This document shows, one piece after another, positions 15,264 through 23,968 of a DNA stretch of 64,000 nucleotides (the first letter of the stretch is position 1; each line of letters opens with the position of its first letter). The stretch is taken from NCBI GenBank assembly GCA_018716485.1, contig DVJY01000065.1, forward strand, positions 1 through 64,000, read 5' to 3'. Position numbers and translations under genes: made by a program. This DNA comes from Candidatus Scybalocola faecipullorum. Its GTDB lineage: Bacteria > Bacillota > Clostridia > Lachnospirales > Lachnospiraceae. Below the pieces are notes generated by a model that searched no databases, was not told where the DNA came from, and was given only the letters and a program-made list of their open reading frames with translations.

Positions 15264-15875
15264 ATGGATGCAAAAACATGTTTGCAGAAATTACAATATG
15301 TGGGTGTCTTGGCGTTTGCAACTGCAGATGCCGATGGCAGCCCTCAAGTGCGCAATATCAGCGCCATTCATTACGAGCCTGACGGGATTTATTTTTTTAC
15401 GGCCAGAGGCAAAGATTTCTGCCGGGACTTGCTGGCAGACGGCCGTGTCCAGATTCTCGGGTACACAAAATATAAAGAGATGATCCGGATGTCGGCGAAG
15501 GCTATACCGGTGCCTAAAAATGAGCAGAAACATTGGCTGGATATTATTTTTAAGGAACAGCCGTATTTGGCCAATGTTTATCCGGGTGATACAAGAGACA
15601 TCGGTATTGTTTTTGTGATTAAAGACGGTCAGATTGAATATTTCAATCTTAATGTTCACCCGATTTTCAGAGAGAGTTATGCCTTCGGCGGCGGCCGGAT
15701 TATAAAAAAGGGTTATCAGATTACAGAAAATTGTATCGGATGCGGGACATGTATGAAACATTGTCCGCAAAGCTGTATCGAGCCGGGGCAGCCTTTTAAA
15801 ATCAAACAGGAAAACTGTCTCCGCTGCGGCAGCTGCTTTGAGCATTGTCCGGTCTTGGCAGTTTCAAGAAGATAA
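15264..15875 (+). CDS. Pyridoxamine 5'-phosphate oxidase-like protein with two 4Fe-4S motifs
   Basis: 203 residues. Residues 1-140 form a flavin-binding PPOX-like split barrel (VLAFATADADGSPQVRNIS, then IYFFTARGKDF). The tail carries two ferredoxin motifs, CIGCGTCMKHCP and CLRCGSCFEHCP. It should move electrons between FMN and Fe-S clusters in the cytoplasm. Its GGAAGGAGG ribosome site lies inside the end of the radical SAM gene, three bases separate the genes, and radical SAM enzymes need a reductant, so an electron-donor role in the peptide pathway is plausible but unproven. ATG 15264 is chosen over the upstream in-frame 15174, which lies in the maturase gene. Confidence 0.8.
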   Translation: MDAKTCLQKLQYVGVLAFATADADGSPQVRNISAIHYEPDGIYFFTARGKDFCRDLLADGRVQILGYTKYKEMIRMSAKAIPVPKNEQKHWLDIIFKEQPYLANVYPGDTRDIGIVFVIKDGQIEYFNLNVHPIFRESYAFGGGRIIKKGYQITENCIGCGTCMKHCPQSCIEPGQPFKIKQENCLRCGSCFEHCPVLAVSRR

Positions 15876-15898
15876 GGACAGTAATGAGCGGTTTTACA

Positions 15899-16510
15899 TT
15901 AGAATGTTTCAATAAAATGATCAGGAAACATGTCCCAGTATTTGCTAAAGATAGGCTGGTTTTTGTTGCATAAATTTAATTGGTACATTCTGAACGTCAC
16001 TAAAAAATTCTTCGGCTGCCACATTTCACGGTAGGAATAGCAGTAAGTCATGCCAATGTTTAGCATGACGGCGCCGCTGTAAGGGTTGTTGACATCATGA
16101 GTAGCAGTGACATAAGGAATTTGAGTCAGCGCCGCCTGCCTGACGAGCGCACGGGCAGCCTCTGTCATGATGCCCTGATGCCAGTAGGCTTTTTTTAAGC
16201 CGTAGCCAAGATCGTGGGCCTCATCTGTGCTAAGGTGAATGTAACCGATCGGTTTCGGATCCGTTTTCAGGCAGATGGCATAGTTAAAACCATATTCTGT
16301 ATGATAGCGGTCAAGATACTGGGTTTTCAGATGTTCCATGGCTTCTTCCATTGTTTTGAGAGGAAAAAGAGGAAGAAAGGTATTGACCTGAGGATCGCTC
16401 ATAATTTCAAAAATGGCCTGTACGTCATCGGATGTGAAACGGCGAAGGATGAGACGGTTGGTTACAAGTGTCGGTGTGTTTTTTGGAAAGTCAGAAGTCT
16501 GCATATACAT
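15899..16510 (-). CDS. GNAT family N-acetyltransferase (RimJ/RimL-like)
   Basis: About 203 residues. LVTNRLILRRFTSDDVQAIFEIMSDP is the usual start of the Acetyltransf_3 (RimJ/RimL) group, and LGYGLKKAYWHQGIMTEAARALV is the acetyl-CoA loop. The acceptor, protein N-terminus or small molecule, cannot be told. Several in-frame starts are close together (16525, 16510, 16504); AAAGGA directly before 16510 favours one of the last two. It converges on the RiPP operon and has no clear partner. Confidence 0.8.
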   Translation of the reverse strand: MYMQTSDFPKNTPTLVTNRLILRRFTSDDVQAIFEIMSDPQVNTFLPLFPLKTMEEAMEHLKTQYLDRYHTEYGFNYAICLKTDPKPIGYIHLSTDEAHDLGYGLKKAYWHQGIMTEAARALVRQAALTQIPYVTATHDVNNPYSGAVMLNIGMTYCYSYREMWQPKNFLVTFRMYQLNLCNKNQPIFSKYWDMFPDHFIETF

Positions 16511-16729
16511 AAGTCCTTTCTGCAAAATAGTCTGTATTACAATATAAGTATAATCGGAAGTTTAATTTTATTCTATAGAAAGTTACTTGATTTTTGCAGT
16601 TTAAAATAGTATAGTAAATCATAGTTATGGTGCTTCTTCACCTTCTGGAGAGGCACTTTCTTTGTTATTATTGACTTTTATCGGCTAAAAGGTTAAAACG
16701 ATAATATAAAAAAGGCGGTGAGACAATAG

Positions 16730-18337
16730 ATGGATTGCTGTATTTATGAAAATGGAAAAATATTTACATCAGACAGGGAAAATCTGTACGCAGATGCGAT
16801 GCTTGTGACGGACGGTATGATCCGCAAGGTGGGACGCGCAGCGGAGATTGAAAACATGGCGCCTAAAGGATGCCGCCGGGTGGATCTTGGCGGGTACAGA
16901 GTCATTCCCGGCTTTGTAGACGCACATATGCATCCTTTGATGCTGGCCGATTACAGCAGACAGATTTCGGCGCTGCCGCCAAAAGTAAATTCTATTGAGG
17001 AATTGATTCAGGCTGTCAAAGAACAGCGCCAAAAGCAGGGACCGGATCAATGGTGCCTTGGCTGGGGCTACGATGAAGGAAAGTTTGCAGAACACCGTTC
17101 AATCGATCGATGGGATTTGGATCAAGGCTGCAGCGATGCGCCGGTGTCCATTATCAGAACATGCGGCCATATACGCTGTGTCAACAGTAAAGCGCTGGAA
17201 CTTGCGGGGATTGACCGGAATACGCCGGATCCGGAAGGCGGAGAAATTGAAAGAGATGCCAATGGAGAGCCCACAGGCGTTTTAAAGGAAAACGCAAGAA
17301 ACTTGATCACGCCGCTGATGCCTGTGCCGGACAGCCGGCAGACGGTGGAAAATCTGACACAACTGGGCAAACTTTTGACGTCTCAGGGGATTGTGGCAGT
17401 GACGGATATGGGAAATTTGGATGAAGGCGACAATTATCCGCTCTATGAAGCTGCAGCGAAACAGGGCTTTCTTCAGCAAGTCGGCGTTTATTATATGTGG
17501 GATTTTTTTATGGATCAGGAAGATTTTTCTATTCCAAAAGAACGGTTTGACAAAAATCAGCAGATATTTGTTTCAGGCCTGAAATTGATCGGGGATGGCA
17601 GCGTTTCCGGAAAGACGGCATGGATGGCAGAGCCGTATTTGGATACGGATTCATGCGGTATTTCAGTATGCAGTGACAGACAGATGGAAACTGCCATTGA
17701 TTTTTGTAAAACATATCATTGCCAGCTGGCCATTCACGCCATGGGGACAAAGGCCATTGACCGCGCCGTATCCCGGGCGGCAGCCGAAGAAAAATGGAAC
17801 AGCGGGCCGGAACCGTATGTGAGAGTGGAGCATATCACACTGCCGTCTCAGGAAAGCATTGATCTGGCAGTTCAAAAAGGCATCGGTTTTGTCACTCAGC
17901 CGATTTTTATGTATGCGGAGATTGAAAGCTATATGAAAAATCTGGGCAAAGCGCGGATGAAGCAGTGCTATCCGGTCAGACATATGCTGGACTGCGGCGT
18001 CAATCTTTGCTTTTCCACAGACGCGCCGGCCACATCATGGGCGGTTCCGTCAGATCCGTTTTCAAACATTAAAGCAGCCGTGACGCGCCGGGCCTATGAC
18101 GGCACAGACTGTGGGGGCAGTCAGGTGGTTGATGTGGAAACTGCAGTCATACTTTATACGAAAGCAGCGGCAAAGATGGTCGGATTTGAGAAAATCGGAC
18201 AGATCAAAGAAGGCTATAAAGCGGATTTTCTTGTGCTTGATAAAGATATGATGGAAATTCCGGCCGGGGAAATCGACCGCGTCCATGTGGCTGAAACGTA
18301 TATCGGCGGCCGATGTGTTTACAGAAGAAAACCATAA
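16730..18337 (+). CDS. YtcJ-like amidohydrolase
   Basis: 535 residues of the amidohydrolase superfamily, subgroup YtcJ/LAF3. The metal-binding HxH is in FVDAHMHPLM; further ligands appear in AIHAMGTKAIDRAV and FSTDAPATSW; the small beta-sandwich closes with GYKADFLVLDKD. These enzymes hydrolyse amide or formamide bonds; the substrate is unknown. AGGCGGTGAG precedes ATG 16730. The gene lies 37 bases upstream of a TIGR00300 (LOR/SDH) protein on the same strand, which hints at a two-step amino acid or amide degradation. Confidence 0.85.
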   Translation: MDCCIYENGKIFTSDRENLYADAMLVTDGMIRKVGRAAEIENMAPKGCRRVDLGGYRVIPGFVDAHMHPLMLADYSRQISALPPKVNSIEELIQAVKEQRQKQGPDQWCLGWGYDEGKFAEHRSIDRWDLDQGCSDAPVSIIRTCGHIRCVNSKALELAGIDRNTPDPEGGEIERDANGEPTGVLKENARNLITPLMPVPDSRQTVENLTQLGKLLTSQGIVAVTDMGNLDEGDNYPLYEAAAKQGFLQQVGVYYMWDFFMDQEDFSIPKERFDKNQQIFVSGLKLIGDGSVSGKTAWMAEPYLDTDSCGISVCSDRQMETAIDFCKTYHCQLAIHAMGTKAIDRAVSRAAAEEKWNSGPEPYVRVEHITLPSQESIDLAVQKGIGFVTQPIFMYAEIESYMKNLGKARMKQCYPVRHMLDCGVNLCFSTDAPATSWAVPSDPFSNIKAAVTRRAYDGTDCGGSQVVDVETAVILYTKAAAKMVGFEKIGQIKEGYKADFLVLDKDMMEIPAGEIDRVHVAETYIGGRCVYRRKP

Positions 18338-18374
18338 AACCAATGAAAGACTAAAGAGAGAAGGAGAGAGGCCT

Positions 18375-19469
18375 ATGTTTACACTGCCTGAATATCACGC
18401 ACCTGACTTTTCTTTGGAAAAGTTTAAAAATGCGCCTGATGCCCGGTGGGAGGAAGTTGGCATCGATGGGGTGGCGCCGGAAAATTTTCACAGCACATCA
18501 ATGTATCCCGAATATTTTAAGATTGGCGGCGAATGGAAGCTTCCAAAACAGTCAAGGATGGATTCCAGTGTTGTTTTAGAAGATGACGGTACTCTAAAAG
18601 TTATTGAAAACAGAAATCTGAAAAAAGGCGACAAAGTGATTCTGGGCAGAACAGAAAACGGCGAAGAAGGCATTTATCTTCATACGGCAGGATTTGAAAA
18701 TCCTGAGGAGACACAAAAAGATCAATTCGTGTTCAGACAGGGCAGAAGCAGGGAAACATCTTATGCCAGAGATTATGACCGGCTTTTTGAACTTTTAAAC
18801 TATGAGAAAGAACACGGCAATATTTTGTGGGTCATGGGTCCTGCTTTTGCTTTTGACGCCGATGCAAGAAGAGCAATGGAAGCAATGATCGATCACGGTT
18901 ATGTGGACGGGCTTATGGCAGGCAACGCCTTGGTAACCCATGATTTGGAGGGGGCTATGTTCCATACGGCGCTGGGACAGGATATTTATACACAGAAATC
19001 CTATGTCAACGGCCATTATAACCATCTGGATGTCCTTAACCGTGTGAGAAAAAGCGGTTCAATCCCGCAATTTATAGAAGATTATAAAATTGACAATGGT
19101 ATTATTTACAGCTGTGTGAAAAATCAGGTGCCGTTTGTGCTTACAGGTTCTATCCGTGATGACGGGCCGCTGCCGGAAGTCATCGGAAATGCCTATGACG
19201 GTCAAAATGCTATGATAAAAATGACCGAAAAAGCGACGACAGTGATTTGTCTGGCAACAATGCTTCATACGATTGCCACAGGAAATATGACGCCGTCGTA
19301 TACGGTAACAAAAGATCAAAAAGTCCGACCGGTGTTTTTGTATACAGTGGATGCCGATGAGTTTGTAGTGAATAAGCTTTTGGACAGAGGCAGTCTGTCA
19401 GCGACAACCATTGTCACCAATGTTCAGGATTTTATCATGCTTACGGTGCGCGGTCTTGGTATTTTATAA
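18375..19469 (+). CDS. TIGR00300/LOR-SDH family protein (archaeal ornithine cyclodeaminase-like)
   Basis: 364 residues. The region from NLKKGDKVILGRTENGEEGIYLH through ILWVMGPAFAFDADARRAMEAMIDHGYVDGLMAGNALVTHDLE and GSIRDDGPLPEVIGNAYDGQ matches the conserved family named for its likeness to part of LOR/SDH enzymes. Members include NAD-dependent ornithine cyclodeaminases of archaea and the C-terminal domain of cyanobacterial arginine dihydrolase. I infer an NAD-using enzyme acting on an amino acid. Length is slightly below the usual 400. ATG 18375 follows AAGGAGAGAGG; an upstream reading start at 18285 lies within the amidohydrolase. Confidence 0.7.
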   Translation: MFTLPEYHAPDFSLEKFKNAPDARWEEVGIDGVAPENFHSTSMYPEYFKIGGEWKLPKQSRMDSSVVLEDDGTLKVIENRNLKKGDKVILGRTENGEEGIYLHTAGFENPEETQKDQFVFRQGRSRETSYARDYDRLFELLNYEKEHGNILWVMGPAFAFDADARRAMEAMIDHGYVDGLMAGNALVTHDLEGAMFHTALGQDIYTQKSYVNGHYNHLDVLNRVRKSGSIPQFIEDYKIDNGIIYSCVKNQVPFVLTGSIRDDGPLPEVIGNAYDGQNAMIKMTEKATTVICLATMLHTIATGNMTPSYTVTKDQKVRPVFLYTVDADEFVVNKLLDRGSLSATTIVTNVQDFIMLTVRGLGIL

Positions 19470-19487
19470 AGCGTTCTGCTTTTTGGC

Positions 19488-19516
19488 TTTACATGAAAAA
19501 AGCAGGATGATATAAT
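19488..19516 (+). promoter_or_regulatory. Promoter of the hydG leader
   Basis: TTTACA (19488-19493), 17 bases, TATAAT (19511-19516). Transcription would begin near 19523, about 260 bases before the hydG start codon. Confidence 0.65.
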
Positions 19517-19519
19517 AAG

Positions 19520-19691
19520 CGCATCAGACTAAAGCAGCCCTCGAAGATGCGCCGGAAGATGTGTTCTGACGGTAAATCGGAGACGGATAAAAAGGCTTAC
19601 CTGACCAAAAGGTACGATAAAGTTCCTGATGACAAGGGCAAGATGTTTTGCGGATCAGACCGTTATTTTGCGCCCTTTTGGGCGCATTTTT
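19520..19691 (+). ncRNA. Structured leader with terminator upstream of hydG, class unknown
   Basis: This 5' region has a hairpin GCGCATC (19520-19526) with GATGCGC (19546-19552), a short TACC/GGTA hairpin near 19611-19627, and ends in a strong intrinsic terminator. A promoter, structured aptamer-like segment and terminator before a metabolic gene is the layout of a transcriptional riboswitch or attenuator. I could not recognise a known class by its conserved cores (FMN, TPP, SAM, cobalamin, c-di-GMP, THF or T-box). A free-standing small RNA is the alternative. The segment 19692-19784 after the terminator holds only the hydG ribosome site. Confidence 0.5.
19669..19691 (+). terminator. Intrinsic terminator in the hydG leader
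   Basis: TGCGCCC (19669-19675), TTTT loop, GGGCGCA (19680-19686), then TTTTT. It lies 94 bases before the hydG start codon, so readthrough must be needed for expression from this promoter. Confidence 0.8.
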
Positions 19692-19784
19692 AATTTCAGA
19701 CACATATGCGCGGCAAAACGCTCCTCTTAATAAAAGATGCCACAGGGACTGAAAAGGTGAAAATCATTTTCAGGAGGAAGAACA

Positions 19785-21200
19785 ATGTACAACAAGTATT
19801 CAATGAACGCCACAGAATTTATTGATGACAGTGAAATCAGAGAAACACTGGACTGGGCGGAGGCCAACAAAAACAATCTTTCACTCGTTTATGAGACGAT
19901 TGAAAAGACAGGAAAACTCAAAGGACTGAGCCACAGAGAGGCCGCCCTTTTACTGGCATGTGAAGATGAGGAGGCGCTGAAGCGTATTTTTGAAAAGGCT
20001 ACAGAGATTAAACAGGCATTTTACGGCAATCGCATTGTGATGATGGCGCCGCTGTATTTGTCCAATTATTGTGTGAATGGCTGTATTTATTGTCCGTATC
20101 ACTATAAAAATAAGACAATCGCGCGCCGTAAGCTGACTCAGGAAGAAATACGGCAGGAAGTCATTGCCCTTCAGGATATGGGGCATAAGCGTCTGGCACT
20201 GGAAACGGGAGAAGATCCGGTCAACTGCCCGATTGACTATGTGCTCGAGAGTATCCGTACCATTTATTCCATCAAACATAAAAACGGGGCGATCCGCAGA
20301 GTGAACGTCAATATTGCGGCGACCACAGTGGAAAACTACAGAAAGCTGAAAGAAGTGGGCATCGGCACTTATGTGCTCTTTCAGGAAACTTACAATAAAG
20401 AAAAATACGAGATGCTTCATCCGACAGGGCCGAAGCATAATTATGCTTATCATACGGAAGCGATGGACAGAGCGATGGAGGGCGGCATTGATGATGTGGG
20501 CTGCGGCGTTTTGTTCGGACTGGATCTTTACAAATATGATTTTGTCGGACTGCTGATGCATGCAGAACATTTGGAAGCGGTGCATGGGGTCGGACCGCAT
20601 ACGATCAGTGTGCCGAGACTGCGCAATGCCGATGATGTGGATGTCAGCGATTTTGAAAATGCCATTTCCGATGAACTGTTTCAGAAAATTGTGGCTATTT
20701 TGCGTATTTCTGTGCCTTATACAGGTATCATTGTTTCCTGCCGTGAATCCCGGAGAACGCGGGAAATGGTATTAAAATACGGTGTTTCTCAGATCAGCGG
20801 CGGTTCAAGAACAACGGTCGGCGGCTATGCTGAGGCATTTAAAGAAGAAAATTCTGCCCAGTTTGAGACAAGCGATAACCGGACGTTGGACGAAATTGTC
20901 TGTTGGCTTTTGGAAGCCGGCTATATTCCAAGTTTTTGTACGGCGTGCTACAGAGAAGGCCGTACCGGAGACCGTTTTATGTCTCTTGTAAAAAGCGGAC
21001 AGATCAGAAACTGCTGCCTGCCGAACGCGCTGATGACACTGAAAGAGTATGCGCAGGATTATGCCAGCCCGAAAACCCATGATCTGGCCATTGAGATGAT
21101 TAAAAAGGAAGCCGAAAGTATACCGAATTTAAAGGTGAGGGATATTGTATACAAACATTTAAATGATATCGAAGGTGGAATGAGGGATTTCAGATTATGA
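19785..21200 (+). CDS. hydG: [FeFe] hydrogenase maturation radical SAM protein HydG
   Basis: 471 residues. The SAM cluster motif is CVNGCIYC within LSNYCVNGCIYCPYHYKNK, and the second-cluster motif is CTAC followed after about 22 residues by the CC of GQIRNCC, as in HydG and unlike ThiH. HydG cleaves tyrosine and builds the Fe-CO/CN synthon for the hydrogenase H-cluster. No hydE, hydF or hydrogenase gene is in this window, so it either supplies a distant system or is a HydG-like paralogue. Its stop overlaps the start of an NSS transporter (ATGA). The ribosome site is AGGAGGAAG. Confidence 0.9.
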   Translation: MYNKYSMNATEFIDDSEIRETLDWAEANKNNLSLVYETIEKTGKLKGLSHREAALLLACEDEEALKRIFEKATEIKQAFYGNRIVMMAPLYLSNYCVNGCIYCPYHYKNKTIARRKLTQEEIRQEVIALQDMGHKRLALETGEDPVNCPIDYVLESIRTIYSIKHKNGAIRRVNVNIAATTVENYRKLKEVGIGTYVLFQETYNKEKYEMLHPTGPKHNYAYHTEAMDRAMEGGIDDVGCGVLFGLDLYKYDFVGLLMHAEHLEAVHGVGPHTISVPRLRNADDVDVSDFENAISDELFQKIVAILRISVPYTGIIVSCRESRRTREMVLKYGVSQISGGSRTTVGGYAEAFKEENSAQFETSDNRTLDEIVCWLLEAGYIPSFCTACYREGRTGDRFMSLVKSGQIRNCCLPNALMTLKEYAQDYASPKTHDLAIEMIKKEAESIPNLKVRDIVYKHLNDIEGGMRDFRL

Positions 21201-22540
21201 TGAGTGATAAGAAAAAATCAAACGATATGCACTGGACAGGAAGTTTTGGCTTTATAATGGCATCAGCAGGAGCCGCCATCGGCATGGGTAATCTTTGGCG
21301 CTTCCCAACGCTGGTCGGTGAAAACGGCGGAGGCGCTTTTGTGCTGATTTATCTGATCTGCGTGGTTGTGATCGGCATTCCGATGCTGATGGCGGAGATT
21401 TCCATCGGCAGACATTCGGGCAAGGATGCATGGGGCAGTTACGGAAGCATCAGTCGTCCATGGCGCTTTTTAGGCCTGTTTGCCATTGTCATCAGTTTGC
21501 TCGGTCTGGCTTATTACAGTGTTCTGGGCGGATGGATTTTAAGATATATCGGACTGAGCATTCAGGGGATTTCCCGGGGGACCGGAGAATTCTTTGCGGA
21601 TTTTACGGCAGATACCGGAAACCAGATTATCTTCTACATCGTTTATATGGCGATCACACTTTTTATTGTAATCCGCGGCGTGGCCAAGGGTATAGAAAAA
21701 GCGTGCAAAATACTGATGCCTGTTTTATTTGTATTTCTGATTATTGTGGCGGTGCGGTCATGTACATTGGATGGCGCCGCAGAAGGACTCCGGTTTTATT
21801 TGATGCCGGATTTCTCAAAAATCACGCCGGATGCATGGCTGAAAGCGCTCGGACAAGTGTTCTTTTCATTGTCTGTGGGTGCGGGCGCGGGCATTACTTA
21901 CGGCGCATATTTAAGTAAAAAAGAAAGTATTCCTAAAAATGCGGGACTGGTTGCCGGACTGGATACACTGGCAGCGCTTCTTGCAGGCTTTGCCATTTTA
22001 CCGGCGGTGTTTGCGGCGGGCAAATCGCCGGACATGGGGGCGGGACTGATTTTTGTAACCTTGCCGGAGTCATTTGCGGCGATGCCGCTTGGCAGCGTGT
22101 TTGCCTTTGTATTTTTTATACTTGTCCTGCTTGCGTCCGTCACAACGACGATTGCATTCATGGAGGTTGTGGTGGCGTTTATGGTTCAGACATTAAAAAT
22201 GTCCAGAAGGGCGGCGACACTGATCTGCGCGGGCGCGGCAACGCTGATGGGTATTCCGTGCGCGCTCAGCTTCGGTATATGGGAGCCGATTAAAATATTC
22301 GGAAAGACGCTGTTTGATCTTGCGGATTATTCGGTTTCTAATATCTTTTTGCCGATTTCGGCAATTTTGACATGCATTTTTATCGGCTGGGTATGGAAAG
22401 TTAAAAATGCAAAACAGGAATTGACCAATAACGGTCAGAAAAAATTCGGCCTTGCAGGCGTGTGGGGCCAGTGGATCCGATTCGGTGTCCCGGTGCTGAT
22501 CTTGCTTATTATGCTCATGTCGCTGGGAGTCATCGGATAA
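21197..22540 (+). CDS. Neurotransmitter:sodium symporter family amino acid transporter
   Basis: 447 residues with 11-12 hydrophobic helices. WTGSFGFIMASAGAAIGMGNLWRFP is the NSS helix 1 signature with its unwound ion site. Bacterial members (TnaT, TyrT, LeuT) import hydrophobic or aromatic amino acids with sodium. Its start overlaps the stop of hydG, so the two are co-translated. Because HydG consumes tyrosine, tyrosine uptake is a reasonable inference, untested. Start ATG 21197 (or 21200) is preceded by GAGGG. Confidence 0.85.
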   Translation: MMSDKKKSNDMHWTGSFGFIMASAGAAIGMGNLWRFPTLVGENGGGAFVLIYLICVVVIGIPMLMAEISIGRHSGKDAWGSYGSISRPWRFLGLFAIVISLLGLAYYSVLGGWILRYIGLSIQGISRGTGEFFADFTADTGNQIIFYIVYMAITLFIVIRGVAKGIEKACKILMPVLFVFLIIVAVRSCTLDGAAEGLRFYLMPDFSKITPDAWLKALGQVFFSLSVGAGAGITYGAYLSKKESIPKNAGLVAGLDTLAALLAGFAILPAVFAAGKSPDMGAGLIFVTLPESFAAMPLGSVFAFVFFILVLLASVTTTIAFMEVVVAFMVQTLKMSRRAATLICAGAATLMGIPCALSFGIWEPIKIFGKTLFDLADYSVSNIFLPISAILTCIFIGWVWKVKNAKQELTNNGQKKFGLAGVWGQWIRFGVPVLILLIMLMSLGVIG

Positions 22541-22561
22541 AAATGACAGGAGTGATTTTTT

Positions 22562-23065
22562 ATGTATGACAAGCTGACAAAAAGCGATATTCAAAAACTT
22601 CAGGAGGAAATTGATTACCGCAAACTCGTTGTCCGCAAAAATGCGATCGAGGCAGTCAAAGAGGCACGGGAACACGGCGATCTCAGTGAAAATTTTGAAT
22701 ATCATGCGGCCAAAAAGGATAAGAACAGAAATGAAAGCCGGATTCGTTATCTTGAGCGGATGATCAAAACTGCGCAGGTTATTTCCGATACGTCTGCAAA
22801 TGACGAAGTCGGTATGAATAATACGGTGGAACTTTATTTTGAGGATGATGATGAGACAGAGACTTATAAAATTGTGACGACCATCCGGGAAGATTCCCTT
22901 GAAGGACGCATCAGCAACGAATCGCCTATCGGCAGAGCCATCATGGGACATAAAGAAGGCGACCGGGTATATGTAAAAGTCAATGACAGCTACGGCTATT
23001 ATGTGGTGATCAAACATATCGATAAAACGACAGATGACAGTGATGACAGAATACGCAGTTATTAA
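22562..23065 (+). CDS. GreA/GreB-type transcript cleavage factor
   Basis: 167 residues. The N-terminal coiled coil ends in the catalytic acidic tip REHGDLSENFEYHAAKKDK, which matches the DLSEN motif of Gre factors that rescue backtracked RNA polymerase. The C-terminal FKBP-like domain contains SPIGRAIMGHKEGDRVYV. AGGAG precedes ATG 22562. It begins 21 bases after the transporter and could be partly cotranscribed. It may be a second Gre paralogue, since clostridial greA usually sits beside lysS. Confidence 0.88.
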   Translation: MYDKLTKSDIQKLQEEIDYRKLVVRKNAIEAVKEAREHGDLSENFEYHAAKKDKNRNESRIRYLERMIKTAQVISDTSANDEVGMNNTVELYFEDDDETETYKIVTTIREDSLEGRISNESPIGRAIMGHKEGDRVYVKVNDSYGYYVVIKHIDKTTDDSDDRIRSY

Positions 23066-23070
23066 AAGCT

Positions 23071-23098
23071 TTACGAATTTGCCTGAAGGCTGTATAAT
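23071..23098 (+). promoter_or_regulatory. Promoter of the SseB-like gene
   Basis: TTACGA (23071-23076), 16 bases, TATAAT (23093-23098). Confidence 0.5.
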
Positions 23099-23143
23099 AA
23101 AAAGACAGATGCTTAAAATATGACAATCAGAGAGGATAATCGT

Positions 23144-23899
23144 ATGATGGATAAAGATACAGCAATCAAGAAAATGCTGCAGCCTCAGGAATTTTTTGTG
23201 GCTTACGCACAGGCAACCAATATGCCGTATATTTCATGTGATGAAGAAACTATGGAAGATGAAGTTTGGGTTTTTGCTTCAGAAGATGATGAAAAGGCAT
23301 TTGCAAAGAAGATGCAGGAGTCGCATATGTATTTGACAGGCATGAAGGTGCCTAAAAATCAGTATCAGACATTTTTCTCCGTATTATATGCAATGGGTGT
23401 CGATGCCTTTGTATTTAATGAAGGAGAGGCAAGCGCCAGATTCAGACTTGATGATATTATCCGATTCGATATGAACAAGCTGCCGGAAAATAAACGTCCG
23501 CTGATGAATCAGCCGCTTCAGCTGTCAGGTCTTTACTTTATGCAGGAACTGCGCAGACCTCAGCAGTACCGTGATCAGAAAAAGATCAATGCATTGGAAG
23601 AAGAAGTGATCGCCAATTTGAGAAAAGCGGATATTTTAATGGCTGTGGATTCCGCGCAGGAAGGAAAAGTCAACATACCATGTATCCGCAATAAAGAACA
23701 AAAGGCGTTCCAACCGTTCTTTTCGGATACGATGGAGGCAGAGAAGTTTATTAAAGGGAAAAAGCTTCGGCTGCTTCGGGTTAAATTCATGGATTTATCC
23801 AAATACCTGATCGATGCGGTGGACGGCTACGCGATCAACCCGCTTGGATTTAATCTTTTGCTGACAAAAGAGCAGATTGAAAAGCTGACAAAGCAATGA
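23144..23899 (+). CDS. SseB domain protein
   Basis: 251 residues resembling the SseB N-terminal domain family (VWVFASEDDEKAFAKKM and GVDAFVFNEGEASARFRLDDI fit the short beta-alpha repeat). SseB affects serine sensitivity in E. coli; no biochemical role is settled. There are no membrane segments. ATG 23144 has AGAGGA eight bases upstream and is preferred to 23120. It has its own promoter and ends at a hairpin, so it is probably a single-gene unit. Confidence 0.6.
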   Translation: MMDKDTAIKKMLQPQEFFVAYAQATNMPYISCDEETMEDEVWVFASEDDEKAFAKKMQESHMYLTGMKVPKNQYQTFFSVLYAMGVDAFVFNEGEASARFRLDDIIRFDMNKLPENKRPLMNQPLQLSGLYFMQELRRPQQYRDQKKINALEEEVIANLRKADILMAVDSAQEGKVNIPCIRNKEQKAFQPFFSDTMEAEKFIKGKKLRLLRVKFMDLSKYLIDAVDGYAINPLGFNLLLTKEQIEKLTKQ

Positions 23900-23907
23900 T
23901 AACAGAC

Positions 23908-23938
23908 AAAGGCTTATCTGATTAAAGGATAAGCCTTT
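23908..23938 (+). terminator. Hairpin after the SseB-like gene
   Basis: AAAGGCTTATC (23908-23918) pairs with GATAAGCCTTT (23928-23938), 11 perfect pairs. The T run is short, so termination may be partial and allow flow into the helicase gene 30 bases on. Confidence 0.6.
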
Positions 23939-23968
23939 GATGCTTTACGAAAGAAAAGAGGACGTAAG

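Noticed and set aside
22193-23017. Long minus-strand open frame of 274 codons opposite the transporter and Gre genes
   Set aside because: It is antisense to two well-recognised genes, crosses their boundary, and its translation is rich in His, Phe and Arg as expected of a shadow frame.
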